A stretch of 64,000 nucleotides of DNA from Brachionus plicatilis. Taxonomy: Eukaryota > Rotifera > Eurotatoria > Ploima > Brachionidae. The notes under the pieces were generated by a model. That model was not told where the DNA came from. It saw nothing but the letters and a program-made list of their open reading frames with translations, and did not search any database. The stretch spans positions 1,365,561-1,429,560 of the forward strand of contig QEOQ01000204.1 of NCBI GenBank assembly GCA_010279815.1, in the 5' to 3' direction. The position numbers and the translations under genes were made by a program. Shown one piece after another: positions 1 to 13,100 of this stretch (position 1 is the stretch's first letter; every line of letters starts with the position of its first letter).

Positions 1-1628
1 ATTTCAGAAAATGGGATTTCAAAAATTGAACAATGATTAAAATTCATCTATAAAATTGGTCCTTTAGGCAAAAATATGAAAAATTAGAACACTTAATTAG
101 AAAATTAAAGTTGATTCAAATAAATTATTTACAATTCAATTTAATTAAATACACTATTGCCAGTGTATAACCCAAAACATATTTTTAATAAAAAAATTAA
201 TAAATAAAATAAAAAAAATTAAAAACTTGACTAATCAATCATTTGAAAATAATAATAGCTTTAATTGTGTGCCAAATTATCTATCTATCTAAATTATTTT
301 TATTGACCAAAATATAAATCTAATTGAGCTATTTAAATTAAAATTTATATTCTTTAAAATGTAGAATCTATTAAAACAAGTGAACCATCAAGATTAAATT
401 CATTGCTATCAATAAATATCTTTTTTATAAATTCATTAACTGGCACACTTGAAAATCTTTGGTTTAGTTCAAATGAAAAATTCAAAACTTTGGATTTTAT
501 CTTCAATAAAATCAATCATTAAATTTAAAAAACTAAAATTGAATAAATGAGATGTTAAACTTTATCATTCGAAAACAAACCGTTCATACCCAAGATAAGC
601 CAGATTGCTCTTTTTCCTTAAAGATCGATTAGAATACTGTTTTTTCCTGAAAAATTTGATTGAGATTTCGCCTTGTTTCGATTACAGAACAAGCATTTAT
701 TTTCTTTAGAGAGCTCTTTAAGAATTAGGAACTGGAATATGACTCAACTGAAAATTTAAGAGAGTCATAATTTTTTTATATAATAAAAGCCAATTTATGT
801 TTTGAATCATAAAAAAGATAACTAAAAATTTTTCAATCAATTGATTGAATAATAAAATTTAGATTCTTTAATGTGTGGCTAAGAACCTCGAAAATATATA
901 ATATTGGCAAAAACCTTGATCGATTGAGGGCAGATCAAATATCTTTCAGAATATTGAATACAGTTCAACTTTATTAATTTTTATGCCAAAAAATTGGTAG
1001 CTTATCTTTAAGTTTTGCATTATTTGGTTGAGTAAAAATTTTCGTCTCAAAACACACATTTCCTTCTATTTAGCGTAAAAAAAACTAAACATTTGATTTT
1101 TATTTTTATTTTATTTAATTTTTTTCTTACTTTTTTTTTTTTTGACATCACCAGAATTGGCGTTAATATGAATAAATAAATAAATAAATTTAGCGTTATT
1201 CTGGTTAATATAAATAGACCATCCTCATATTAAATCTTATAGTTTTGTCGAATCGGTAAAATTTTTAAATGGTATAGTACGTTTAGTTGACTGTTAAAGT
1301 CATAATTGTTTTTGTCACAAGATTTATTTTTAAAAGGCTTTATAACTTTTAAAAATGTTTTGGCTGTCAAAAAAATAGATTTGTGGAACCCCATCTTTTT
1401 CGAAAAATAAAATTATTTAGCAAAAAAATTATTTATAAAAAAATTGAATTTTGGTAAAAATAATTTTGCAATGCTTGTAGTCTAAAAAGCTTCAAAATTT
1501 TTCAAATCGGTTAAATTTATGTGAAACAAACTAATGAAAATTTTCTCATTCAAAAAAATATTTAATTGGCAATTAATTTTATATAAAATTCTATCAAAAT
1601 TTTCTTAAATAGAATATCATCTGATAAA
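1..1628. other. Intergenic, no gene seen
   Basis: Upstream flank of NAA35. Both strands are broken by frequent stops, and nothing recognisable as coding or structured RNA was found. There are A/T homopolymers and a short AAAT microsatellite near 1165-1192. The NAA35 promoter and 5' UTR must lie in the right part of this stretch, but no specific element can be named. Confidence 0.6.
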
Positions 1629-4600
1629 ATGTCTGCAACTGAAGCATATTCACTGTATAGCTGGAAAGACAAGACTTCCGAATTCAAAAATGCTTGTGCT
1701 CAGTTGAACATTGGTGAACTAGTCAAAGAGCCATCGTAAGATAAAATATTTAAAAAATTAAAAATTTTGAAATTATTAAGTACTTAAATACTTATTAGTT
1801 TTGGACTGTTTGAAGCAATGTCCGCAATAGAAATGATGGTAATAAATGGAAATATCTTATTCACAAAAAAATTGAATTGAATTGTTTAAAGGATCCAAAA
1901 ATGGATGCTGGAATGACTCAGAATCAGACCCAGTCAAAAATAAAATCAATAAAAGCAGGAATCGAAGTAATTTAAAAAAATAATTTGAAATTTAAAATTT
2001 AAACATTTTAAAATAATCCAAGAATAATTTGTTAAAAACTGAAAATTTTGGTTTAGAAGAAAAATTAGCTATTGTTGATAATACTTTGCGTAATTTGGTT
2101 ACTTGGCTTGATGGTTCATCTTTAGCTCAAACATTGTTTACCAACCTGTATTTACATGATCCCAATATAGTCCAAGATTTCTATATAAAAAACTTTTCCA
2201 TTGCTATTTTAAAAATTGCCGATCATATGCGTCATAAAATTATCACATCTGCTACATTTGAAGAAGTATTTTGTTATGAAGATTTACAATTTCTTTTATA
2301 AATTTCAACTCAAGGAAGATTTTCAGCCGCTGAGTTATAATTTTAAATTTGCTGAAGAGATTGCTGATAGCACGGTTTTAAATAATCTAAAATCAGCAGA
2401 GGATTCATCTGCTAAATTTTATCGAGTAAAATTATTAAATAATTTTATTTGTGGTTGTGACAAAAATTTTATTGAAGCATCTAAAAGGAGAAGTTAAAGG
2501 CGAGGAAAAACAAAAAAATGAGGTATTTAAAAATAATTGAAAAAAATTGTAATAATTAAAAATATTTTAAAAGGTGGAAATGGCTTATGGACTTTGGTAC
2601 AGAATGAGATTTATTCGCTCTTTTTTTTTCTTAATGAGCTCAAACGACGAATATCAAGCGTTTGTAAATATTAAAAAAAAAATAAATGAATATATTTATA
2701 TTTTTAACAAACAAGGCCAACAATTCCGAAGAAATTACAAAACACATTAACATTTGTTTAGAGTCATTGACGAAAGTTAAAGAAACCCACGAGCTCGGTT
2801 TGCAGCCTGAAATGATCAAAGTTGGAAAAACGAGTAAATTTATTTAACTAATTTTAAGTATTGTAGATTCAAAAAATCCTTTTTATAAAGCTGAATTTAT
2901 GAAAAAAGTTTCAATATAATTGTATAGTAAAATTATTTTTTTAAAAGGTATGTTTAATGAATTATGTGACGAAAAAAAGCTGTCTTTAAGTTTGGATCCA
3001 CAATTAATTTTTTAAACTTTATAATTAGATTTTTATACTTATAAAGTATCCTTAAAATCCCAATCCGAAATCATACTAGTTTAACAAGAATTTTGTGCTC
3101 ATTTTCAAAAAAAAATGCAAAAATTTCTTTTTTTTTTGATAAGAAAATTTTTTTACGAATACCAGGTTTTTGGTTCTATAAAGATTTTTCCATAAAATAA
3201 AAGACGATCAAACTTATGGCTTTAGCGGTAAACTGCTGCATTCTAATAGTTTGTCACACAAACCTTTTTATTGCAATTTATTTTTTAATCCCTACATTTT
3301 TGATAAATGATTAAATTTTTCGGAATATTGGTATAATATTTTAAAGGTTTTGAATTATTTTGTTCAGCAAAAGTATTCTGAAAATACACAGTTCTAAAAT
3401 TAGCGAAATTTTGGTGGATTTAAAACTATCATCTTCATATTAAATCATTAAGCTTTGTCATTTTTGCGCAAAACAATTATGGCATGATAAACAAAAAACA
3501 TATTGAAGAAAAAAGGAATTTTTTCTTGTTTGAAATATTTTTTTGATTGGTTAAAAGAAAAGACGTTTTTTTGTGAAACTTTTATTTTTATTGGTTAAAC
3601 AAAATTGCAATATTTTACAAAAAAAAAACGAAATAAAATTAACATAAAAATTTATTTGTTTTATGAGAAAGACTTATAATTTTCAAAAGGGTATAGCGAC
3701 GCAACAGATTTTCTTTTTGATTATAGGATAATTAAGGAAAGGTTAATCAATAAAAGCGATTTTTTTGAAATTGATGAAAAATCATTTCAAATTAAGTTAA
3801 AAACTCACAGGATTTTAAAAATCCTTGGAAAGGATTTACAAGTAAAAACTTTTTTTATCGAACGAGACTATTTTCCGTTTTTATGTTAAAAAAGGCAAAC
3901 AAAATTAAAATTGTATTATGTTAATTTTTTTTCATTATTTTTTTGTAAAATATTGTAATTTTGTTTAACCAATAAAAATAAAAGTTTCACAAAAAAACGT
4001 CTTTTCTTTTAACCAATCAAAAGAAAAATTAAACCCAAAAAATTTTCCTATTTTTCATTGAATTCCTTCATTATGAATTAAAATAGAAAATAATAAATTA
4101 TATTATTTTTTAATTTTCAATAAAATATTAATCAATAAATGCAAGATAGGCTTATTTATAAAGATTTAGTTTGTGATTGTAAAATGAAAAATTGTCAGTT
4201 GTAATTTAAAAAAGACAATCTAAAAAATTATTTTTTTAGTATTAACAAAATTTGTTTAGAAAAATAAAGTATTTATCCCAAAATTCCTTTTAAAAAATCA
4301 TTGGATAAGATGTAGACTTTGGTTTAAAATTTAAAAAATTTTAAATTTTATCCTGGATGCTTTTCTAAGGCTACTATTAGTAGTAGTAGTAAATATAGCT
4401 GTGAAACAGAGGTACCTGTGTGGATGAAGGTTATAAGGCTACATCATATTAGCTCTTATCTGCCAATGGTTACACTCGGTATACCGTTCTCCTCCTCCTA
4501 TTAAATTTAAATTTTCATATTAAATTCAAATTCAAACGTAACTTTCGATTTAGCTTTTAAAAATTCCTTGCTTTCGATAAAATTTACGGTTAATTTTTTT

Positions 4601-6502
4601 TTATGAAAATTATTACAAAACTATTTATATAATGTAGTATTTTAAATTGTATTTTGTATAAGAAAATTTGTCTAAATTAATTTTATTTTTGTTTTTTAAG
4701 GAAATTTCGATTGAAAAATAATTTTTCATCGACTTTTTAAACGAGTTTAAGATTTTATATTTATTCAAATAAAAGTCATCATGACAGAAACAAATGAACA
4801 ATTAATATAAAATACTTATGACAGGAAAATTTAAATTTTTTTTTATGAAGCAAAATTAAAAATTTTTCATTATTAAATTAACATTACGGAAAAGTTGTTA
4901 ACTTTGATTTAATTTATTGATTTGAAAAAAGAAATCCAATTTAATAATGACAAATTTTTCTATTTAGTTTATCCGACTGTAATGGGTTTCGAGCCTACAA
5001 TTAACCAACGTTTACTTCCGCCTACTTTTCCTCGTTTTATCCAAATACATTCGTTTGCAGCAACTCATGAATATTTTCAGGTTCTTTTAACAAAATTGAC
5101 CGAACTTATCAAAGTTTCAAAAATGAAGACATTTGACGAAATTTATGATTTCGGTCTAGATTTTAGCGAAATACAATCAATTTTTTTGAGATCAATGCTT
5201 CAAGTAATAAGATTAATTTTAAATTTAAATTATGTAAAAAAAAAATTCAAGTTGGTCATCCTTCCGCGATCAATGATCGAAAAGGTAATGGTAATGAAAA
5301 AAATACTCTTGGACAGTGTTCTAAAATTTATCTCACCTCCAATTTTAAATCCAAAGTAGTTACATTTTTATAAAAATAAATTTAAAAACTATTTCAATAA
5401 ATTAATTTTTTTTTTAAATCAAAACAAGATGTCCGGTGAATAATAAAGAAGTATGTTTACAATTGGTAGACAGTTTTTTGGTCAAGTGTACACCTGCATT
5501 TGTGAGTTTGTTTCAAATTTTGGGTCATAACAAACCTAGACAGCGAGAAAAAATTGCTCATGTTTTCGAGGAATTTGCTTCTTTTCAAGACGAAGCCGAT
5601 AATCTGGACAGCATTTTGCACTCATTTTTTGTTCAGCAAAAACTTTCGCTAGTTCATTATGGTTGTTTTGGCAGTTGGATATTGAACCACAATTTGACTC
5701 TGATGAGCCAGTTTCTCATATCTGGTTTCGAATTGCAACTCTTTGCCAAATACGAATGTCATTACATCTACTGGTACTTATGTGAGATAATAGTTAATTG
5801 GCAAATGAGTACTTTAAGTCGAGTTGATAATTTTTTGCTCACTAATGAGATTAACTTTTTGCCAAAGAACGCCAAAAAACCCAAGAAAAAAAAGTCAGTT
5901 TTTGAAAAAGAGAGTCTTATAAAAACAGCTGACCGGCATATGTTTTCCGCTTTTTATCAGGTAAATTGTTTGTTATGCTAAAGCAGTGAAAATATTTGGC
6001 TTTCTATTAAAATCTAGGCCTTCAGGGCATTTCTAATCGAAGGCCTTGTCAAGTCGCCCAATCCAGACTTTGACTGTGAAGAGTTTCGATATAACCACAG
6101 ACTAGGCCCATTTCAGTTTTTTACTTCACCTGCCGTTTGCTTATACAATCAGTTTAAAGATAAAGATGAGTATTTTATCAAAGCATATGAACTGAACAAA
6201 ATTTATGGCTATGCAAGGGACCATTTCGATATGGCCAGAGGAATCTATGAAAAGTACCCTGAGTGTGCCAATGTAAAAATACAACTAAAATAAGGTTTTG
6301 ATTAATTTTTTAATTATTTAATTTAATTAGCAAGCTAAAATTGCCAAGAATAATTTTGTTGTGATGCGTTTACTTTCGAGTGGATTGAAAAAATTAGAAG
6401 TATTATTTATTCATAGTAGATTCATTTATCCAATATTTTTTTTAATAGAAAATTGGACTGGATTTTTCCGAAATTGCCCACTTTCCAATGATGCGACTTT
6501 AA
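1629..6502 (+). CDS. NAA35: N-alpha-acetyltransferase 35, NatC auxiliary subunit (Mak10 family)
   Basis: NAA35/Mak10 is the large auxiliary subunit that holds the NatC N-terminal acetyltransferase together; NatC acetylates Met-hydrophobic N termini in the cytosol. I read 15 exons: 1629-1735, 1799-1838, 1892-1966, 2023-2265, 2315-2425, 2478-2522, 2574-2663, 2716-2833, 2948-2989, 4968-5203, 5252-5355, 5429-5960, 6018-6272, 6331-6399, 6449-6502. All use GT-AG and keep phase, giving about 706 residues (human 725). Diagnostic stretches are [20 protein letters not shown] near residue 37, TVMGFEPTINQRLLPPTFPR, GHNKPRQREKIAHVFEEFAS, YYIYWYL-like YIYWYLCEIIVNWQMSTLSR, and NFVVMRLLSSG near the C terminus. 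Most introns are 48-115 nt; intron 9 (2990-4967) is about 2 kb and holds repeats. Exons 6-9 are the least conserved and their borders the least certain. Confidence 0.93.
3541..4024. repeat. Foldback (inverted-repeat) element in NAA35 intron 9
   Basis: Arms of roughly 110 bp at about 3541-3650 and 3916-4024 are near-perfect reverse complements. Both contain the motif GATTGGTTAAAAGAAAAGAC or its complement and the same run through TTGGTTAAACAAAATTGCAA. About 265 bp of unrelated sequence separates them. The structure fits a MITE or other foldback transposon. No protein is encoded, and no target-site duplication was resolved. Confidence 0.7.
4373..4500. repeat. TAG-microsatellite plus unassigned repeat relic in NAA35 intron 9
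   Basis: A short TAG/TAGT array is followed by about 110 bp of more balanced base composition than the surrounding intron, ending in a CTCCTCCTC run. It looks like the 3' end of a degenerate retroelement (a simple-repeat tail next to non-AT sequence), but no coding trace supports this. Confidence 0.3.
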
Positions 6503-6591
6503 AAAAAATTTATTTAAATGATAAAAAATTTTAAGATTCTAAAATAAAATTTTTCGCTATTCGTTAGATTTATTCAACTTTTTTCAATTTT

Positions 6592-6856
6592 TTTTAAGAT
6601 TAAATGCCAAAATATTCAGAGCCAATTTGACTTTAGAGCAGTTGATCAGCTGTCTTGATTTAAAAAAAATATGATCAAAATATTAAAATGATTAAGATTT
6701 CTACTTATAATCAAATATTTTATTTAACTATTAAGGAATTGAGAATTTTAGAGCTATTATTAAGCAATAATCAATTTATTGAGTTTGTGAAATGGTTTTG
6801 TGAAATTCACTATAAAATGATTAAAAGAACAGAAACAAATAATAAAAAATTGAAAG
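6592..6856. repeat. Duplicated ~250-bp block, copy A
   Basis: This block just downstream of the NAA35 stop is repeated in the same orientation at 7867-8118, with almost no change over the first 150 bp (both contain GCCAAAATATTCAGAGCCAA). Copy A holds a stretch open in one frame for about 80 codons; copy B has a 16-bp deletion and substitutions that break that frame. The two copies bracket the CFAP58 fragment. No known protein family was recognised in it. Confidence 0.85.
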
Positions 6857-6940
6857 TCCATTTTCCATACTCAACGAGTCCAATTTCAAATAAAATTGAT
6901 CAAATTCGTTCTGTAATTTTAAATATCTATTATTTTGAAT

Positions 6941-7804
6941 TTATGATTCTTTTCTCTTTTTTTCCAAAATCAGCTGAACCTCTCTCACATTGGCTTCTAG
7001 TTTACAAGTTTCTTTCCTCAAAATTTGATTACCTTGATTTGATTTATTTAGATTGGACTCTTTTAAATTGTTTAGTCTATGTTGGTTTTCAATTTCTTCT
7101 TCAAGTTGAACATTTTTGCGTGTCAACTTTTGAATCTCAAGCTGACAACCCAGCAATTCTTGGTTTGCTTGGTTAACTTGAACCTTTGATTCCTCTATCA
7201 CTCGTTTATACTCATCATCTTTTTTTGCCAAAATATCCATGTCAGATCTTAATTCTAGAATTTCTTCATTTAGTTTGGTATTTTCTGACAAAATCCTCTC
7301 TTTCTCCTTTAATATTTCTATTAAATTATATTCTTGGTCCACAGACAGTCCAACTCCTTGTTCGACCAATTTTGAAAGATTAAAAATTTCTAACTTAAGA
7401 GAATCAATGGTCTCCAAGGCTCGATTTTCTTTGCTTTTTGCCACACTGGTTTGATTCCATGCTTTTTCAAGTTCTTCAAGCAAGTCTGTTTTAGCCTTAT
7501 TGTCAATGTTGGAAAGCTTTAAGGCCTGTGCATACTTCATATTTATTTCATTCAAATTTTTTTTACAAATTAAAAACTTGTTGTATAAATTGGCTTCATT
7601 TTTAAGGACTTTTTGTAAAGATTCATAAATTTTGACGACATTTGGCAGAAATCGAGAGAGGACTCGGTCAATTTTTGATTCCTCGACAAAGGTTTCGAAC
7701 AAATTTTGGATTTCATCTAAAGAATGTTGACTTAAACTTATCTTTACCGAATTTTCTTCATTTTCATTTGAAGAAAATGCCGATGGATTTCTTATCGAGT
7801 CCAT
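6941..7804 (-). pseudogene. CFAP58: N-terminal fragment of cilia- and flagella-associated protein 58 (CFAP58/CCDC147)
   Basis: The intronless open frame encodes 287 residues of charged coiled coil. Segments match the start of CFAP58 (human about 870 aa), a coiled-coil protein of motile cilia: ELEKAWNQTSVAKSKENRAL then ETIDSLKLEIFNLSKLVEQG. The frame ends after LILEKKRKES with a stop. Continuation toward lower coordinates would run straight into the NAA35 3' end, so the remaining ~580 residues are not here. Duplicated blocks lie on both sides. I infer a truncated copy of a gene located elsewhere. The frame is intact, so expression as a short protein cannot be excluded; the other reading is a first exon with distant exons missed, which the crowding makes unlikely. 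Confidence 0.7.
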
Positions 7805-7866
7805 AGAGAAATTTTAATATTTTTGTTATAATTTAAAAAATAATATTTTTGAGAATTTTTCGCGCA

Positions 7867-8118
7867 TTTTAAGATTAAATGCCAAAATATTCAGAGCCAA
7901 TTTGACTTTAGAGCAGTTGATCAGCTGTCTTGATTTAAAAAAAATATGATCAAAATATTAAAATGATTAAGATTTCTACTTATAATCAAATATTTTATTT
8001 AACTATTAAGGCATTGTGAATTTTAGAGCTATAATTAAGCAATAATCAATTCAGTGGTTTTGTGAAATTCAGTACAAAATGATAAAAAGAACGGAAACTA
8101 ATAATGAAAAAATTTAAA
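7867..8118. repeat. Duplicated ~250-bp block, copy B
   Basis: Direct-repeat partner of 6592-6856. It begins about 60 bp upstream of the CFAP58 fragment's ATG, after the sequence CGCGCA. It is shortened by a 16-bp deletion and carries point changes in its right half. Confidence 0.85.
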
Positions 8119-8139
8119 ATTATTTTCGTGAATACGACA

Positions 8140-8302
8140 TTGTGCAACTTTCAAAGTTGCATCAGCTAGCAAGGTCTGCAAAACTCTGCAATTTTTTCAG
8201 AAATTAGATTTCAAAGTGTTCAAACGCAGTATATTTGCAGAAATTTTTCACATCAATAGCAGACTTTGACAGTTGATGCAACTTTGAATGTTACAGCATG
8301 TC
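8140..8302. repeat. Short inverted-repeat element
   Basis: Imperfect inverted repeats flank an AT-rich centre. The left arm near 8157 contains AAAGTTGCATCAGCTAGCAA followed by GGTCTGC. The right arm near 8250-8290 is its reverse complement with a few differences. The internal phrase TCTGCAAAACTCTGCAAT resembles the centre of the foldback at 18557-18911, so the elements may be related. No target duplication was found. Confidence 0.55.
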
Positions 8303-10108
8303 TCAATCACGGAACTAATTCTAAACTTTTAGCAAAAAAGTTATTCAATTTTTTATTATTTTGTTTGTACTTTTGTACTGAATTCACAAAACCAATTAAG
8401 TTAAGTTTCCAATTAATAAAAATAGTTATAATAAGCTATGGCAAGCAGGCTTGCGAAGATGTCTTACTAGGAATACATCCATAGTAGCTAGATGCACAGA
8501 AATCAAGTTTCAATAACAAAAAAATTGAAAGTTATCAAGAATAAATTAAATACAAAAATATATTAAGAAAGATTTATAAAGAGCTTGCAAAAAAATGAAA
8601 TAAAATTAAAAAAAAATTCAAAAATATAAAAATTCACCAAAACAACTAAAAAAATTAAGAAAACTTAATTTTCGTATCTTGTTTTTATTAGTGATGAAAT
8701 TATAAATCAAAATAAAATTTGTATTTTATATAATATTTATTACCGTAAACTCGTGTTAACTTCTCTAATAGTTAAAGTTAAAAACATCGTTTCTATGTTA
8801 TAACAATTAAAATTTAATTTACTAGAAAATACCTTGAATATGAGATATTTTCCAAAATAAAGCCCAAATTTAACTTTTATTCTAACAAAAAATGATCTTT
8901 GCTCACATAAAAGAAATTAAAAATTAAAAAAAATTGTAGAGTTAATTAAAAAATAAAAAAATAGGTAAAATTAAGCTTTTTTCTCTTTTTGAACTTAAAT
9001 AAAATAGCACTTTTGTAAGAAATTAAAGGTAAAATTAAAGAGTTTATAAAAAAAATATATTCCATTCGATACAGTAATTGGATTTGAGTTTTAGTTAAAT
9101 GAATGATCAAGAGATGAAATTTTTAGTCAAATGCATCGAAAGTTGAAAGTTTGCGTATAATGTGTTCTAAATTCTTATCTTGTCAAAATTTGGTAAGAAA
9201 AAAGCTAAGTATTGTTTTTAGTTACAGTTTGTAGCAGGAGTACATATGGCGAGCATTAAATGTTGAGAAAAATGAATAAGTTGAATATTTAGCCGATTCT
9301 GCACCTTTTTTTAAAAGCGATGTAGTTATTATTACAGATAAATTTAAAATTTAGTAAAATAAAAACTTTGAATTAATACTTCACTGGTACATTTTTTTTA
9401 CAATAAAAATAAACAAAATTAGCAATTTTTTCCGGAAAAATTTACTTATTAATGTACAAATAATGAGAAATATGTAGAAAAAATAATTTATCATAGAATT
9501 TTTATTTAGAATATTAATCTTTCGTAATCTTTAAAAGCTAATAAATTGACAAATTACTTGAATTTTGCAAAAATCTTCTAAAAATGAAAATTTAATTTGA
9601 GAAAATTGAGAAATAAAAACTTTTTTAATTAAAGTTGAGTCATTTTTAAGTGAATGCTATTTTAAAAATGATAATTTTAATTATTTACTTATTTACTTAT
9701 AAAACTCAAATTTTATCCCATTCAACTCAAAAAACCGAAAAAAAAACTAAGTTAACATTTTTATAATGCTGCTAAAGAGCAATCATTTAGTTGTACTTTA
9801 TTTTTAGCATCAACTAATATTTTATAAGATATAAAAATCAGCTAAAAAATTTAATATTTTTTGTTTCAAGTGAAAAAATTCTTAAAATAAAAATAAAAAA
9901 AATCCAAAGACAAAAAAATATTTCATCCATTTTAATATCATTTTAACATCTACCTAAAAAATATAATGATATTCACAAATTTTAATATTTATTAATTTCA
10001 TTTCAAGTCGAGTATTCATCTAAATTAACTAGTAAATGATAAATTGCAAAAATTCTATTTTTATTAAATTAATTAAATAAAAAAATTCGTTGAAAAAATG
10101 ATCTAAAA
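8303..10108. other. Intergenic, no gene seen
   Basis: AT-rich spacer before EXOC1 with no family-like reading frame on either strand. The EXOC1 promoter is expected at its right end, but no specific motif stands out. Confidence 0.6.
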
Positions 10109-13100
10109 ATGTTCAAATCTGTGCAGCAAAAACTTAAAGATGCTTCGATATTAGAAGTCAATGAGCCCATACTCTCTTTTATCCAAGTCATAGATTTTAA
10201 CAAACAACAGCAGCAATTTAAAAAGCTAGCCAAAGAAGAACTTTCAGCTCTAGTATCAAACAAAGGTTATTGTTTTTTGGCATCAAGTAAAAATTGAATT
10301 TTTTTAAATTTAATTAATTTAATTAATTATTTTTAAAGTAAAAACTGCCGACAATGATTCAACGCCAATTATTTATTTGCTAAGACTGAATGAAAAAACA
10401 AATGATTTTAAGCTAAAAGCTACCTACTATCTTGACGAAATAAAATCAATCACTAAAATAGATAATAAAATAAAACAAAATTTATCTAATGGTAGCACTG
10501 TTGACAGCGAGGTGTTCGCTTTCGAACTTATTTTCAGAAGCGATTCGTGTGATTCACTAGATGACCCTGTAGACCAAAAGCTCAAATTCGTTTGGCAATG
10601 TAACAAAATAGAAGATAGAAACGATTTTTTGGACACTCTGTGGAAGTTGTCTGAACAATTTCTTAAAGTTTCAAGTCGACCAAAATTTGTCAACTATAAA
10701 TTTGAACGTAGGTTTTATGAAATTTTGAATTTTGCTTAAACAAAATGGTTTTAGCCAAAAAGGTAACTGGTCAGACAAGAAATGATAAGGACAAAGAGGA
10801 CGATAATTCTATTCTAGATGATATGAAACAACAATATGAGATTAGTAAATCCGATGAGGACTCTTTGCTTAAGCTTATGTCCGAATGTGATTTCGCTAGT
10901 TCTAGTGCTGAGAAATTTATAGAAAAACTTCAAGACGAACTTCTTAAGCTAGATACGGTAAAATTTATTTTTTAATAATGTGTTACAAATTTAATTATTT
11001 AAATGCTTAAATTTATTATTTGAAAACTTTATTTTTTTTAATTTATTAAGTTGTCAAATTTTGATCCATGTATTTATTTAATTTTAAATTAGAAATCTTA
11101 TTTTCAATGGATCTAATCTCAATTTAAATTTATGAAAAAAAGTTAAACTTTAAAGCAACATCGATTAATTAAATTTTTGTTTTTAATTTGTCAACAAAAT
11201 AATATTTTTTTAAGTTGTATAAATTTTAAATTTATTCTTATTCTTTAAAATAGCTTATTAATTTTTTACCTTTATCTTGAAAAGAGATCTGACTTAGGCA
11301 TCGAAATTTCTAAAAAAGATCCCAATAATTTAATTTTAAATATTTTAAAAAAATTTCAGAGTTTTTACTATTTTAAGCACCAATAAATTCAAAATATTAG
11401 AAAACTGTGAAGTATTTTGAATTTGTTTTTCAAAATATTTTTGAAAATATTGTTATGTTTTAGATTTTGCATTTAAACTTGAGTTTATAATTATAAATAC
11501 AATGCATTTCTTTTCAACTTAAAGGATATAAAATTTTAATTTCTAGCTTATTTGATAGGTTAAAAAAAAATTAAGGATTGACACCTTTAAAATTAGTCTG
11601 TGAAATTTTATCAAATAAATAAAAAAAATTAAAGATTTTTCAGGGTCTTTCTTTTTTTGCTCTATTTGATAAATTTAGCTTTTACATAAATTCATTAGCT
11701 TTAAAAAAATTCCGAATTGAATCGAAGAGATTTTGAAACGATTACAAAGTTATCTTTATTAATCAATTTTTTTTAATCATTTATCTAAAATTTAAACTAA
11801 ATTAAAGTAATTATTATTAAAAATTCTAAAAGAACAGGCATCTTGAAGTTGATGATCAATTCAAAATATCATTTCAATTCAAAAAGTTTGTCTTTAGATA
11901 TTAAACTTAATCTTTGATTTTATTTAAATAATTCTAATGTAACATGATTTACATGCATTGTAGATTTAGAAAATAAAAAAAAATTGAAAAAACATTTTCT
12001 CAGTTCATTGATAATCGATTTTCAATTTAGTTAGCTGATTTTTTGTAAAGTTTTATTTCATTTTATTACTAATTTGGAATTTTTTATTTGAATTTTTTTT
12101 TAAATTTAATTGTGAATGCTAACACAAATACTTTTGAAATAAAAAATCTTGAAAAACTTTACAAAAAATCAGTTAATACATTTAAATATTAAAATCGATT
12201 ATCAATGAACTGAGAAAATGTTTTTTCAATTTTTTTTTTATTTTCTAAATCTACATTGCATGTAAATCATGTTACATAAGAATTATTTAAATAAAATCAA
12301 AGATTAAGTTTAATATCTAAAGACAAACTTTTTGAATTGAAATGATATTTTGAATTGATCATCAACTTCAAGATGCCAAAAATCAAAACTAATTCCAACC
12401 TAATAGTGTTTTTAAATTTATTGATTTTAGGTGAAATTTGCTTTAAATTCAAAAAATAAAAAAAATGAGATCAAATTGTTCCGAATTATGTTTAGATTGT
12501 GGATCTAATAGAGATAAATTAAGTAATTTTTTGACCCTTATCTTGATCTTCTTGTAGATATAAATATTCTGATCAAAAATTACTCCTAACGATACAATAA
12601 AAATTCATTAAATCCATCTAATTTCCATTTAATTTCTTGATGTTAACATTTATTTAAATATTATGTTCTATCTTGCCAATTGAAATCTTTTGAAGTAGTA
12701 TCTAAAAATATTTACACAAAATACAAATATAATAATATTTAATTAAAAAAATAATAAAATTTTTAAATTAAAGTCCAACATTGAGAGTATAATGAACTCA
12801 GAAGAAAAAACCCTAAAACTTATAGACATGCTTGACGGTGCTGTTGATGAAGTTGAAAAAATTGATGTTCGATTGAAAGAATACGAGGACAAAATAAGTG
12901 CAGTAGGCGATGCGGTTCGTCTAGTGGGTGAACGAGATAATGTGATCCAATTACAGCAGAATAATCAATACGCATTGCTTGAACTTCTCGAGTCTTTTGT
13001 CACCAATTTAGATTTTCCTCAAGAATACCGAAAAGCTTTGATAGCCTGCGATTTATCCAACGAAAGATCTATAAAAAAAGTTTTGTTGGCCGCAAAAAAA

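Noticed and set aside
6688..7176. 162-codon plus-strand frame
   Set aside because: The left part is the duplicated block (broken in its other copy) and the right part is antisense to the CFAP58 fragment.
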